DNA from: CAIWHR01 sp963734575
GTDB lineage: Bacteria > Pseudomonadota > Gammaproteobacteria > Burkholderiales > Casimicrobiaceae
DNA: 64,000 bases
Assembly: GCA_963734575.1 (NCBI GenBank)
Contig: CAVTHT010000013.1
Location: forward strand, 186,001 to 250,000
Direction of reading: 5' to 3'
The notes beneath the pieces were generated by a model. The model was not told where the DNA came from, searched no databases, and worked only from the letters and a program-made list of their open reading frames with translations. Below, one piece after another: positions 27,803 to 38,100 of the stretch (position 1 is its first letter; every line of letters starts with the position of its first letter). The position numbers and the translations under genes were made by a program.

Positions 27803-28926
27803 TGGAACCCTCCGCGCTCGCTGCATCGCCGCCGGCGCGCGTCGGCGACTACGTGGCCGACGTCGAGACGCCTGCGCTCGTGGTCGATCTCGACGCGCTC
27901 GAGCGCAATCTCCAGCTCATGGCCAACGCGGTGCGCGGCTCGGGCCTTGCGCTGCGTCCGCACGCGAAGTCGCACAAGTGTCCCGACATCGCGCGCTTCC
28001 AGATGGGGCTGGGCGCGGTGGGTGTGTGCTGCCAGACCGTGCGCGAGGCGGAAGTCCTCGTCGCCGCGGGCATTCCGGACGTGCTCGTGACCAACGAGGT
28101 GGTCGGGAGCGCGAAGATGGCACGCCTCGCCGCGCTCGCCCGCAGCGCACGCGTGGCCGTGCTGGCCGACAACGAGCACAACGTCGCGCGTCTCGGCGTC
28201 GCCGCTGCGGAGGCGGGCACGACGTTGCGCGTGCTGGTGGAGGTCGACGTCGGGGCGCACCGCTGCGGTGTCGAGCCGGGCGAGGCCGCGGCGCGGCTCG
28301 CCCAGGCCATCGCGGCGGTCCCCGCGCTGGAATTCGGCGGCATCCAGGCGTACCACGGCGCGGCGCAGCACCGGCGCACGCCGCAGGAGCGCGAGGAGGC
28401 GATCGCCAGCGCGACCGCGCTCGCGGTGCAGTCGCGCGATGCGATCCAGGCGCTGCGAATCGACTGTCCTACCGTCACCGGCGCCGGCACGGGCACGTGG
28501 CAGCTCGAGCGCGACAGCGGGATCTACACCGAGCTGCAACCCGGCTCCTACGTGTTCATGGATGCGGACTACGGCCGCAACGCGCTCGCCGCCGACCAGC
28601 ATGCCTTCGAGCAGAGCCTGTTCCTGCTCGCGACGGTGATGAGCACGCCGGGCGCGGAGCGCGTCGTGGTCGATGCGGGTCTCAAGGCGCTTGCGTTCGA
28701 TTCCGGCCCGCCGCTCGTGCATGGCGCGTCCGGGCTCGTGTACGAGAAGGCCTCCGACGAGCATGGCGTGATCGGCGTGCACGACGCCGTGGCGGCGCCG
28801 CGCCTCGGCGACCGCGTGTGGCTGATCCCGGGACACTGCGATCCCACCGTGAACCTGCACGACTGGCTCGTCGGCATGCGCGGCGAGCGCGTCGAAACCG
28901 TGTGGCGGGTGGCCCGCGGCTACTGA
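27799..28926 (+). CDS. DSD1-family PLP enzyme (D-threonine aldolase / D-serine dehydratase type)
   Basis: Fold-type III pyridoxal-phosphate enzyme of 375 residues, acting on D-3-hydroxy amino acids such as D-threonine, D-threo-3-hydroxyaspartate or D-serine. The N-terminal motif VETPALVVDLDALERNLQLMA and the PLP-binding Lys in LRPHAKSHKCPDIARFQM are clear. The C-terminal metal-site residues His and Cys occur in LIPGHCDPTVNLHDW, as in D-threonine aldolase and eukaryotic D-serine dehydratase. The start ATG 27799 overlaps the TIM-barrel stop, so three genes (26001-28926) form a tight operon. How a D-amino-acid enzyme fits the rest of the cluster is not obvious. Confidence 0.9.
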   Translation: MMEPSALAASPPARVGDYVADVETPALVVDLDALERNLQLMANAVRGSGLALRPHAKSHKCPDIARFQMGLGAVGVCCQTVREAEVLVAAGIPDVLVTNEVVGSAKMARLAALARSARVAVLADNEHNVARLGVAAAEAGTTLRVLVEVDVGAHRCGVEPGEAAARLAQAIAAVPALEFGGIQAYHGAAQHRRTPQEREEAIASATALAVQSRDAIQALRIDCPTVTGAGTGTWQLERDSGIYTELQPGSYVFMDADYGRNALAADQHAFEQSLFLLATVMSTPGAERVVVDAGLKALAFDSGPPLVHGASGLVYEKASDEHGVIGVHDAVAAPRLGDRVWLIPGHCDPTVNLHDWLVGMRGERVETVWRVARGY

Positions 28927-28951
28927 GCTTCGGCGCCCAACCGGCCCTGAT

Positions 28952-29614
28952 TCAGGCCGAGGCGAGGCGCACGATGCCGCGCGCCGTGCGCAGCATCGCC
29001 ACGAGGCGCGATTCGCGATCGTAGGAGACGCGCAAGCTGCTCGCGAGCCCGAGCTGCGCCAGCGCCGTCCGGATCGTCTGCGGATCCGGATGTGTGCCGG
29101 CGAGCTCCACGAGCGACACCCCGGCGTCGGGCAGCGCGTCCGCGGGATGCATCGGCACGTCCCATTGGATGAGGGTCGGAATCAGGCCGCGGCTGGGCAG
29201 CGCGCCGTCGTCCGGGATCGTGATGCGCCAGCGGTAATCGCCGCGCGACATGGCGTGCACCGCGCCAAGCTCGACGCCGCACGCGTGCGACGCGTGGTCG
29301 ATGTCGTTCGTGCGCGCGACCCAATGGATGAGGCGCGGCTCTTCGAGAAGCTCCGCCTGCAATGCCACGCCATCCATGCCGAACCACCGCGGCCGGGCCG
29401 GCTTCGCGCCGGCGGGATCGATCGCGATCACTTCGAGATACAACCGGTCGCCGAGCTTCAGGAGCGCGTTGTGCGTGCCCATCGCCACGTGCTTGCCGCC
29501 GGGCTGCGGCGCCGCGCCGGTGAGGGTCGCGACGTGGTCGATGCCGTCCGCGAGCGTCGTCGCCGCGAGCACCAGGTGATCGATGACGGCGAGCGGCTGA
29601 TCCGGGCGCCGCAT
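28952..29614 (-). CDS. VOC-family protein with glyoxalase-like domain (PF13468 type)
   Basis: 220-residue cytoplasmic protein beginning MRRPDQPLAVIDHLVLAATTLADGIDHVATLTGAAPQPGGKHVAMGTHNALLKLGDRLYLEVIAID, the standard opening of the glyoxalase-like PF13468 group. Its biochemical role is unknown; relatives are metal-binding dioxygenase or isomerase-like proteins. It ends 25 bases from the convergent DSD1-type gene. Its ATG overlaps the stop of the upstream VOC gene (ATGA), so the two are co-translated. Confidence 0.85.
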   Translation of the reverse strand: MRRPDQPLAVIDHLVLAATTLADGIDHVATLTGAAPQPGGKHVAMGTHNALLKLGDRLYLEVIAIDPAGAKPARPRWFGMDGVALQAELLEEPRLIHWVARTNDIDHASHACGVELGAVHAMSRGDYRWRITIPDDGALPSRGLIPTLIQWDVPMHPADALPDAGVSLVELAGTHPDPQTIRTALAQLGLASSLRVSYDRESRLVAMLRTARGIVRLASA

Positions 29615-29994
29615 CAGGGTCCGGCTTCCGCAGGATCGAAGTCGAGCTCGACGCGCGCGCCGTTCGGATCGTTGACGAACACCTGCCAGATGCCGGTGGT
29701 GACCTGGCGGCGGCACACCGCGGTGTGTCCCGCGCGTTCGAGCCGTTCCAGCGTCGCGCGCAATCCGCTCGCCGAGAACGCCATGTGATCGATCACGCCG
29801 GGCGTGAGCTCGTCGCGCACGCGACCGCCGGAGACGTGGAGTACCGGGCGGTCGCCGACGTACAGCCAGGCGCCCGGGAAGGTCAACGCCGGGCGCTCGC
29901 CGTTGCGCAGGCCAAGCAGGTCGCAGTAGAACGCCACCGTCGCCGGCACGTCGTCGGTGAGGACGTTGAAGTGGTTCATCGCGGTGATGGCCAT
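29614..29994 (-). CDS. Small VOC-family protein (glyoxalase/bleomycin-resistance type)
   Basis: 126-residue single-module VOC protein: MAITAMNHFNVLTDDVPATVAFYCDLLGL at the start, LHVSGGRVRDELTPGVIDHMAFSASGLRATLERLERAGHTA in the middle, and WQVFVNDPNGARVELDFDP at the end, with the His, His and Glu expected at the metal site (NHF, IDHMAF, RVELDF). It precedes the larger VOC gene with a 4-base overlap. Substrate unknown. Confidence 0.87.
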   Translation of the reverse strand: MAITAMNHFNVLTDDVPATVAFYCDLLGLRNGERPALTFPGAWLYVGDRPVLHVSGGRVRDELTPGVIDHMAFSASGLRATLERLERAGHTAVCRRQVTTGIWQVFVNDPNGARVELDFDPAEAGP

Positions 29995-30026
29995 CGGCGT
30001 TCCGTCGGTCGTGGCAAAGCGAAAGT

Positions 30027-31037
30027 CTAATCCAGCACGTCGTCGATGAACGCGTGCAGCAGGTCCGTCGCCGCCGGTCCCTGCGGGTCGTTGAACTTGA
30101 CGGCAGCGTCGCCACCGCTCCACGCGTGACCGAGCGCATCGACGAGCACCAGGCGTGCCACGAGGCGCGCGCCGTCGTGCCATTCGCGCACTGTCACGCG
30201 GCGGCCCTCCGGGGTGAGCGAGACGGTCTCGCGATCGGCGGGCGGCAAGGGCGCCGGCGCCGGCTGCACCGCCGGAAAGCGCGCGAACGCGAGCACCTGG
30301 CGCACGATCTCGGTGGCATGCGCCGGTGCCACGAAGTCGTCGCGCTCGCCCTGCACGACGAGCGCGGGCACGGTGTGGGCACCTGGGCCGGCATCGGCGC
30401 GCGCCTGCGCACCGATCGCCGCGACGTCCTGGTCCGGCCCGTCCTTCAGCACGCCGAGCGCCGTCATCGGTGACGATGCCGCGCCCGCCGCTACGCCCGA
30501 ATGCAGGAACATTCCTGCGAGCAGTCGTGAGTTGTGCATCGCCAGCGCCGTGACGAGCCCGGCGCCGGAGGACAATCCTGCGGCGAAGACGCGCCGGCGG
30601 TGCACGCGATAGCGCCTGCGCACCGCGCGGATCTGTGCCGCGAGAATCGCGGTCTCGCCGTTGCCGGCGGCGCTGCGCCGGTCGAACCAGTTCCAGCAAC
30701 CCCATGGATTGGCGCGCGGATTCTGCTTCGGCAGGAGCACGAGGCAACCGAGCGCATCGGCCAGCGCCGTGATGCGCGACCCGGCCGCGATGTCCTCCGC
30801 GCTCTGCCGGCAGCCGTGCACGAGCACGAGGAGCGGACTGCGCCGCCACGGCACGCGGCCGTGGCCTCGCGGCACGTACACGAGATAGTCGCGCCGCGGC
30901 CATATCAACGGTGCGATGGCGAGCCGGCCGTGCCACGAGAACTTCGATCCTTCCTCGAACCGCCCCGGCTCCGGGGGCGCGAGTCGGAAGAGGCGTGCGA
31001 AGAACGCCTTGGTGCGACGCCAGAGTGTGCGGAACAC
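30027..31037 (-). CDS. PHB depolymerase-family esterase
   Basis: 336-residue alpha/beta-hydrolase of the Esterase_PHB_depolymerase (PF10503) group. The oxyanion segment LVLVHGCRQSAEDIA (residues 71-85), the nucleophile Ser156 in AAGLSSGAG, the Asp region VVQGERDDFVAP and the His in DALGHAWSGGD give a complete catalytic site. No signal peptide is visible; the N-terminus (MFRTLWRRTKAFFARLFRLAPP) is basic and amphipathic, so a cytoplasmic or membrane-associated enzyme seems likely. It could hydrolyse poly-3-hydroxybutyrate or short acyl or feruloyl esters. Its start is about 120 bases from the end of the restriction-modification locus. Confidence 0.87.
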   Translation of the reverse strand: MFRTLWRRTKAFFARLFRLAPPEPGRFEEGSKFSWHGRLAIAPLIWPRRDYLVYVPRGHGRVPWRRSPLLVLVHGCRQSAEDIAAGSRITALADALGCLVLLPKQNPRANPWGCWNWFDRRSAAGNGETAILAAQIRAVRRRYRVHRRRVFAAGLSSGAGLVTALAMHNSRLLAGMFLHSGVAAGAASSPMTALGVLKDGPDQDVAAIGAQARADAGPGAHTVPALVVQGERDDFVAPAHATEIVRQVLAFARFPAVQPAPAPLPPADRETVSLTPEGRRVTVREWHDGARLVARLVLVDALGHAWSGGDAAVKFNDPQGPAATDLLHAFIDDVLD

Positions 31038-31157
31038 TTGCAGGATTTCCGTTTAGTCACGCACAACGCAGCGCACGCATCCCACTCGGCGGGCGCGAAC
31101 CTCGTCCCCGGCCATGTCGGAGCTGGTTGAGAGAGGCTTGGCGATCGCTTGTGTATT

Positions 31158-33993
31158 CAAACGCGGAAACACTTTCATCACCTCGTCTCCGAGGCGATTG
31201 ATGACCTTGACGGCGATTCGGCCGGACGAAGGCTTCGGGAACGGCCGCGAGGTATCGCTGTGCAGCGTCGCCCACGCGTCGGCGTCGATCTCCGCCTTGA
31301 GCGTCGTGCGCAGCGCCTTGTAGGGGTCGTTGGCCCCGAGAAAATACGCGTGACGAACGAAGAAGCTCTCCTCGTTGTAGTCCGTGTCGACGAACCAGCA
31401 TGCGATACCCTCGGACCCGTCACTGCGCACTTCACCCGTGTTGGGGTGAAACACGTCCACGCCGTTCACCTTGACGCGGATCTGGCCATCCTGCTCATTG
31501 AGAACGTCGATGTCGGGCTCGCCGAACACGACGAAAAGATTGCCCTTCGACGTGGTCTTGAGGTCGTGCGCCATGTGCAGGTCGGCGTTCATGCGTGCCT
31601 TGAGAACCGGCAGCTTGCCCAGGCGATCGAACTCGGTCGTGCGCGCCTCGTAGTTGAAGGCGCAGGCGATGAGCATGTCGAACCCCGCTTCTGCGGCTTC
31701 GCGTGCGGCTTCGACGAGGTCGGCGCGACTGCACCGTGCCGAACTCCGGTCCGATGAAGATCGCGGCCCGGCGTTCGGACTCACCGTCGCCGAAACGGCC
31801 CTCCGCACACACGAGCACACCCGGCCAAGGGGTGAGCGACGTGAACGCGATGCGGTCCTCCTTGTGAGCCTGCTGCACGCCAGCGGTTCGCAGGTTCTCG
31901 AGGATAATGCGGGTGAAGTCTCGCTCGTCGACCGCCGCGCTGCCGTAGTCGGCGGTGCGCTCGGCCGCGCGATCGACGAGGTCGTCATTCTCGCCGACGG
32001 CGAGCGTGCGGTGCGGCGACACGCTCTCCACCGTGAACGGCCCGGCGACCCGCACCTTGCGGTTATCGACGTAGGGCCGGTCGTAGAGGAACTCGTACTC
32101 CGCCTTGGCGGCGATCGATGCATCGATCTCCTTCTGCCGGGCGATGCGCGCTTCCCACCAGCCCGCGTGGGCATCCCGCGCGGCCTTCGGCCATTTCGCG
32201 TCGGCCTCGCGCGGGATTTCCCATTCCTCCCACGACTTGCCCAGCGACTTGTTGAGCGTCGCGCGCAACGACTCGAGCGTCTGCTGCGAGCGCTCCCAGA
32301 TCACGTCGATCTCGGCGTTATTGGCGATGGACTTCAACGTGACGTGCGGCACGCGCTCGTACACGAAGCCTTGGCGGATGCTGTTGTGGGTGGCGGCCGA
32401 TCTCGGCGCGGTTCCGGAGACCTCGGCCTCCTTATGTTGGCCCTCGGGCGAGTCAGCCAGCAGATAGAAGGGATAGCGCGCACCCATGATGCGTGCGCGG
32501 GCGAGCGCGAGCGCGACCCGAGAGGTGTCGATGGTGATCCAGCGACGGCCCCATTGCTCGGCGACGTAGGCCGTCGTGCCCGAGCCGCAGGTGGGATCGA
32601 GAACGAGGTCGCCGGGGTCGGTGGCCATTAGGACGCATCGTTGCACCAACCGGGGCGGAGTCTGGACTACATAGATTTTCTCCGCACCAAATCCACTCTG
32701 ACGAGTGTCGCTCCAGATGTTGTTGTACGACTGATAAGGAAAGTCGTTAAAGAAGCGGTTGTACCGAAGGGTGTTGCCGATACCAGTTAGCCGGTGAGAC
32801 TTGTACAGCCGTGAGAAGCCCTGAAGGTTGGTCTTCCAGCCGCCTTTGCCGGGGGTGAAATGCTGGCCGCGAAATAGGAAAGCGAACGTCGTCGTCGGGG
32901 CACCCGTCTGCGATGTGAGAGGATTCGGGCTGAATAGCGCAATGTGGTTCGGAAGTGCGTCGACCTCGTTCATCTCGCCTGGAGTGAGTTGCCGGTCGAA
33001 AACGCCATTTTCTCGGCACATTCGATAATTGGCGTCATCAGATGGTCGCCGCGGGAAGTACAGACGGCGGTACTTTATGGACGGCAGGTCACGTGCGTAC
33101 CACAAGACGTAGTCAGCGACCGAAGAAACGACATCGGTAGCCACAGCCGGGCTGCCAGCACCGGTAGTTTTGAGCGTAGTGATTGATGAACAGAAGTTCT
33201 CAGCACCAAACACCTCATCCATGACCGCTCGCACGCGGTGCACGTTCTCATCGCCAATTTGCACGAAGATCGATCCGGACTCCGTCAGCAAATCGCGCGC
33301 GACGGTGAGCCGATCGCGCAAATAAGTCAGATACGAGTGGATGCCATCCCGCCACGTGTCCCGGAACGCCTTCACCTGTTCCGGCTCGCGCGTGATGTGG
33401 TCGACGTTGCCGTCCTTGACGTCGCGGCTGGTCGTCGACCACTGGAAGTTGCTGTTGAACTTGATGCCGTAGGGCGGGTCGAGGTAGATGCACTGCACCT
33501 TGCCGCGTAGCCCTTCGCGTTCGGCGAGCGAGGCCATGACCTGAAGGCTGTCGCCGAGGATCATCCGGTTCGACCAGTGCGCGTCGTGGCGGTAGAACTC
33601 GGTGCGAGCGTCGCCGTCGGGAACGCCATTGAAGTCGGCGAAGAGATCGATCTGTCCGGGGTCCTGTTCCCGACGCTGCGAGCGCTGCAGATCGTCGATC
33701 AGCACTTTGGGGTGCACCTTCTCCTGGATGTAGAGCGGCGGGGCAGCCACGACCAGATCGCTCCAGTCGAGGAGATCCTTGCCGCGCCATATGAGTTGCG
33801 GGTCCAGGTCGCGGTCGCGCGCGGCCTTCTCCCCATCGAGCCCTTTGCCGCCGCGCGGATAGCGCACGGACACCGGCGCCTGCTCCTGCGCCGTCATCAC
33901 CGACTGGTACTCGGCGGTGGGGATGTTCGTGCGCGTCGCGTCCTCGTGACGGAGCGTCTCGACGGAGAGCTTGCCGTTGCTGCGTTTAGCCAT
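31158..33993 (-). CDS. mod: Type III restriction-modification methyltransferase (Mod), two frameshifts near the 3' end
   Basis: Adenine-specific DNA methyltransferase of the beta class. The catalytic motif IV, DPPY (residues 172-175, IYLDPPYGIKF), comes before the AdoMet motif I (DPTCGSGTT, residues 466-474), the type III Mod order. The target-recognition region lies between them. Near 31737 one extra base shifts the frame, and reading resumes at SRADLVEAAREAAEAGFDMLIACAFNYEA. Near 31165 another extra base hides the natural end; removing it gives EVMKVFRV-stop with the stop at 31158-31160, a typical end for this family. Corrected length is about 945 residues. The start ATG 33993 is 2 bases after the fic stop, so mod is transcribed with fic. 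It partners the res gene further upstream. Confidence 0.93.
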
Positions 33994-33995
33994 CG

Positions 33996-35111
33996 CTATC
34001 CCTGAGGTGCCGGCGCCGTATCGCGAGTGAGGATCGCGTCGAGCACCCGATTGATGTAGTAGTTCGACCGGCCGATCTTCCGCTTGTGCAGGATGCCGGC
34101 CTCGGCGAGTGCGTCGAGGTACTTGGTTGCCGTCACGCGCGAAACGTCGAGGTCCTTCTCGATGAACTCGATCTTCGTGTACGGGTGCATGAAGAGATTG
34201 TTGATGAGGTCCTGGCTATAGATCTTCGGGAACTCACTGCGGATGCGGTGCTTCGTCTGGAGCAGCGCTTCGCCGATTGCATTTACGGTGGCCATCCCTT
34301 CCGCAGCGCTTTGCTCGACGGCGCCAAGAATGTATTCCACCCAGTCTTCCCACGCGTCCGAATCGCGCACCGCCTGCAGGAGGCGGTAGTAGTCCCCCTT
34401 CGTGCGCACGATCGGCCGGCTGAGGTAGAGCACGGGAATGTCGAGCAGCCGTTCCTTCACGAGGTAGAGCACGTTCAGGATCCGCCCCGTCCGGCCATTG
34501 CCGTCGTAAAAGGGATGGATGCTCTCGAACCGGTGATGGATCAGCGCCATGCGGATCAGAGGATCGGCCGCATAGCTGTCCGGCGTGTTGATGAAGCGGT
34601 CAAGGTCTCCCATGAGGGCAACGATCTCGCCAGCATCCTGCGGCGGGGTGTACACCGTGCGGCCTGCTCCGTCCCTGAGGGCGGTCCCGGGGAGCCGGCG
34701 AAATCCCGCATCGTTGCGCTCGAGTTCGGCCTGGATCGCGACGATGTGGTTAGTGGTCAGGAGTCCGCTTTCCTGGACGGCCTGAAAACCCACCCAGAGC
34801 GCTTGCCGATACCGCAGCACTTCCTTGGCGGCCGGATTGCTGGATTGGTCGGGAAGGGCGTCGTCACGAAACAGCTCGTCGTGCGTCGTGACGATGTTCT
34901 CGATGGCCGAGCTGTCCTTCGCCTCCTGCATACCGAGGGTATTGATGAGGATGCTCTGGTTGGGGATGGCGGCGGCCCGACCCTTGAGCTCGGCCAAGTT
35001 GCGGCTGGCCGTGGCCAGTCGCTTCAGGATGCGGGAGGACTCGAACCGTGAGGGCGGAAGCGTCTCGAGAGGAGGAAAGCTGCCGGTTGCTTGGGATGTG
35101 GCGGCTGACAT
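33996..35111 (-). CDS. Fic-family protein (AMPylator) with C-terminal winged helix, embedded in the type III RM locus
   Basis: 371-residue class II Fic protein that would transfer AMP, or a related group, to a protein target. The Fic core HPFYDGNGRTGR (residues 199-210) is complete, with catalytic His199. The N-terminal inhibitory helix motif SSAIEN (67-72), whose Glu blocks ATP, is intact, so the enzyme is normally auto-inhibited. The C-terminus (about 300-355: LINNLFMHPYTKIEFIEKDLDVSRVTATKYLDALAEAGILHKRKIGRSNYYIN) is a winged helix-turn-helix. The start ATG 35111 is preferred over GTG 35153 because the latter's first residues fall in a palindrome. It sits between res and mod and probably regulates or modifies the system. 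Which target it AMPylates is unknown. Confidence 0.92.
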   Translation of the reverse strand: MSAATSQATGSFPPLETLPPSRFESSRILKRLATASRNLAELKGRAAAIPNQSILINTLGMQEAKDSSAIENIVTTHDELFRDDALPDQSSNPAAKEVLRYRQALWVGFQAVQESGLLTTNHIVAIQAELERNDAGFRRLPGTALRDGAGRTVYTPPQDAGEIVALMGDLDRFINTPDSYAADPLIRMALIHHRFESIHPFYDGNGRTGRILNVLYLVKERLLDIPVLYLSRPIVRTKGDYYRLLQAVRDSDAWEDWVEYILGAVEQSAAEGMATVNAIGEALLQTKHRIRSEFPKIYSQDLINNLFMHPYTKIEFIEKDLDVSRVTATKYLDALAEAGILHKRKIGRSNYYINRVLDAILTRDTAPAPQG

Positions 35112-35128
35112 GCATAGATAATGGCACT

Positions 35129-35162
35129 TTTCTTTGCATGTGGCGAGGCACATGCAAAGAAA
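35129..35162. promoter_or_regulatory. Perfect 14-bp inverted repeat upstream of fic
   Basis: TTTCTTTGCATGTG at 35129-35142, spacer GCGAGG, then the exact reverse complement CACATGCAAAGAAA at 35149-35162. It lies 18 bases before the fic ATG and 37 bases after the end of res, in an AT-rich pocket. Read toward fic it is not followed by a T-run, so it is not a standard terminator. A likely role is an operator overlapping the fic-mod promoter, perhaps bound by the winged helix of Fic itself. Confidence 0.7.
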
Positions 35163-35199
35163 TCGACCATATTCCGCTCAACGCGGCGAGTGGCGGGTT

Positions 35200-38100
35200 C
35201 TACGCTGCCACCGACGATGCAGCTGGTGTGGCCAGCCGGTCGAGCGCCTGCTGGACCATCGCCGCGAACTCGTCTTCCATCGTCCAGACGTCGCCGAACT
35301 CGGCAAAGGTCCAGCGGCCATAGCGTCCCAGCTGGTTCACTCCGGGCACCCAGTAGGTGTCCATGGTGAGCTTCTTTTCCTTCGCATCCTCGCCGCGATA
35401 GCCCTTGATCTCGACGACCAGGTGGAGCGGGTCATCGAGGCCGTGACCATCGTCCACGACGACGATGAAGTCGGGCCGGTACATCCGCATCTCGTTGCGG
35501 AACCGGTACGGCACTTCGAAGCCGAGGTTGTGGTTCTTCACGTAGGCGCGTACACGGGGATGCTGCTCGACGACCGGGCAGAACGCCTCCTCCCACGTGC
35601 TGTCGGTGATTACCCAATCGATATGGCAACGGTTCGCGGCCGTGCGCCACCGCGTCGTCTTGGAGGTGTTGAAGTTCACGTGTGCGGTCGTGCCGGTGGG
35701 CGTGTACGGGTCGGTGACCGCGACGACCGGACGCGACCCGACCAGCGATTGCACGATACCGGCGGTGATCTTCTCGCACGCCGCGTCGGCGAGCGCCTTG
35801 TACTTGAGCTGGGCAGGATACGTCCCGCCCTTGCACACGAGTTAGCCGTCCAGCCACTGTGCAGGTATGCGCTTCAGCTGCCCGCAAAGATGGAGCTTCG
35901 GCGGCTCGCCGGGTTCGCGCCACTTGTTGAGCACCAGGTGCGACGTGAGCTCGTACACGATCTGCGACTTGCGCACCGCGGCCGTGTGCTCCAGCGTGAG
36001 GTCCACGGGCTCGCCAATGATGCCCGAGTTACGAGTGCGAGTCGCACCGACGTCCTTGGGTGTAAGCACCATCACCGAGTCTTCGTTGAAGGACGCGGAC
36101 AGCTGCTCCTCCGGCAACTCGACGCGATAGCCCTGAACGCGGGGGAACCGGATCTCCAGCGCGTCGCGGTCCGGCCGGACGGCGCGCACATGCAGCGTGT
36201 CGCGCGGTGATTGCGGAGGCGCCACGACGGGCTCGGCATTGAAATCGAACGGAATGCCGAGCACGTCGGCATACTCGACACTGAAAAGCCCTTTGTCCGG
36301 TCCGTCTTCGTTCAGCTCGTACGACTGGCGGCGCAGCGCGCGGCCGATCACCTGCTCGCAGAGCAACTGCGTGCCGAACGCGCGAACGCCGAGCACGTGG
36401 GTCACGGTGTTCGCATCCCAGCCTTCGGTGAGCATGGACACCGATACGACGCAGCGGATGGACTCACCAAGCCGGCCGGATTTGCCCACGGTGTTCATTA
36501 CTTCGCGCAGCAGCGTGGCGTCATCGATGTCGCCGCCCGCACGGAGCGTGTCCGCGAGGCGCCCGCCGCGTTCCAGAGCCTCACGACGGAAGCGCTCGAT
36601 GGCATCGGCCTCGAGCGCGCGGAAGCTGTCGTCGAGCGCCTCGCCTGATTCGAGCTGCTCGCTGTCGATCAGCAGCGTACGCGGTCGCGCGAGCGGAACG
36701 CCGTGCTCATCCGTGTTGCGAAACAGCGAAAGCCGTCCCCGGACCGGCGTCGAGGTTCCATCCCCGTTGTTCGCTCGAAAGCCGGCAATGTAGTCGTACA
36801 CGAGCTTGGATATCGCGGTGTTCTGGCATACGACGATGAAACAGGGCGGGACCGCGATTTCGCGCTCGCGCCAGAGCTCGAAAGTCTTCTCGTAATGCCC
36901 GTATAGCGACTCGAGTGCGCCGAGCAGGGGAACCGGCAGCTTGAGCGGATCGAGCTTCGACGACTTGCCACGACCGCTGCGCGGCAGATCCTTGGCAATG
37001 TGTTTCCACAAATCCCGGAACACCGGCATGGCCTGACCCGGAATGTTGTCGGAGACCGGCACCCGTGGGAGCTTCACGATGCCGCACTCGATGGCATCCA
37101 TCAGGGAGAAGTCGCTCATGGTCCAGGGAAACAGCGTGCCCTCCGCATAACCCGATCCCCGAAGGAAGAACGGGGTCGCGGAGAGATCCAGCACCCGCGC
37201 CACACCGAGCTTCCGCTGCACGGCCTCGATGCCGCTGATCCAAACCCGCGCGGCCTCGTTGTTGTTGTCGGCTTCCTTGCGCTCCTCGCCTTTGAGCTCG
37301 GGCTCCGTGCCGTTGGCCGACAAGTTGGCGACTGGCCGTTCCCGGTAGCAGTGATGGGCTTCGTCATTGATCACCATCACGTCCTTGAAAGCCATGAGCT
37401 CGGGCATCACCCGTTGAAGCATCTGACCTTCGGTTTCCATCGTTGCCAGGTCGTCCCCACCTCGTCCTTGCAGCAGAAGACGGCCGCCTTTGGAGAGCTC
37501 CATCCGCTCGCGAAGCCTGAAGGCATGGAAATTGGTGATGACGATGCGTGAGTGCTCGAGGTCCCGCAGCATATCGCCAGGAACGAGCTCCCGACTCATG
37601 TAATAGCTGTCCGGATCGTTGGGCAGCAACACGCGCAACCGGTCGCGGATGGTGATGCCAGGCGTCACCACCAGGAATGCGCGCGTGAAGCGGCGGCTTT
37701 GCGGGTGCCGCACCGCATTCACCGTCTGCCATGCGATGAGCATGGCCATGACGGTCGTCTTGCCGGCGCCGGTCGCGAGCTTGAGGGCGAGGCGGGAAAG
37801 GCCCGGATTGGCCTGTTCGTTGGTCTCCAGCAAGTGCTTCAGAAAGCGCTCGCCGGCCTTGCCGGAATGCGGCGCGACCTCGGAAAGCCAGATGGCCGTT
37901 TCCACGGCTTCAACCTGGCAGAAGAATGGGCGCGGCCCCGCGAATAGGTGCTGCCTCCAATGCTGCAGTAGCCGAGCCGTTTCAGGAGTGACCTTCCAGT
38001 CGCGTGAATTGGGGAGCGCCCGCCAGCGGTCGATCTCCGCCCGCATGCCATTGATGATCGCGCTGTGGTACTGCTGCTCGCGCGTGGATAGATCGTCGAA

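Noticed and set aside
35129..35162. Intrinsic terminator of res
   Set aside because: The hairpin is not followed by a run of T on the minus strand, and it sits closer to the fic start than expected for a terminator of res.
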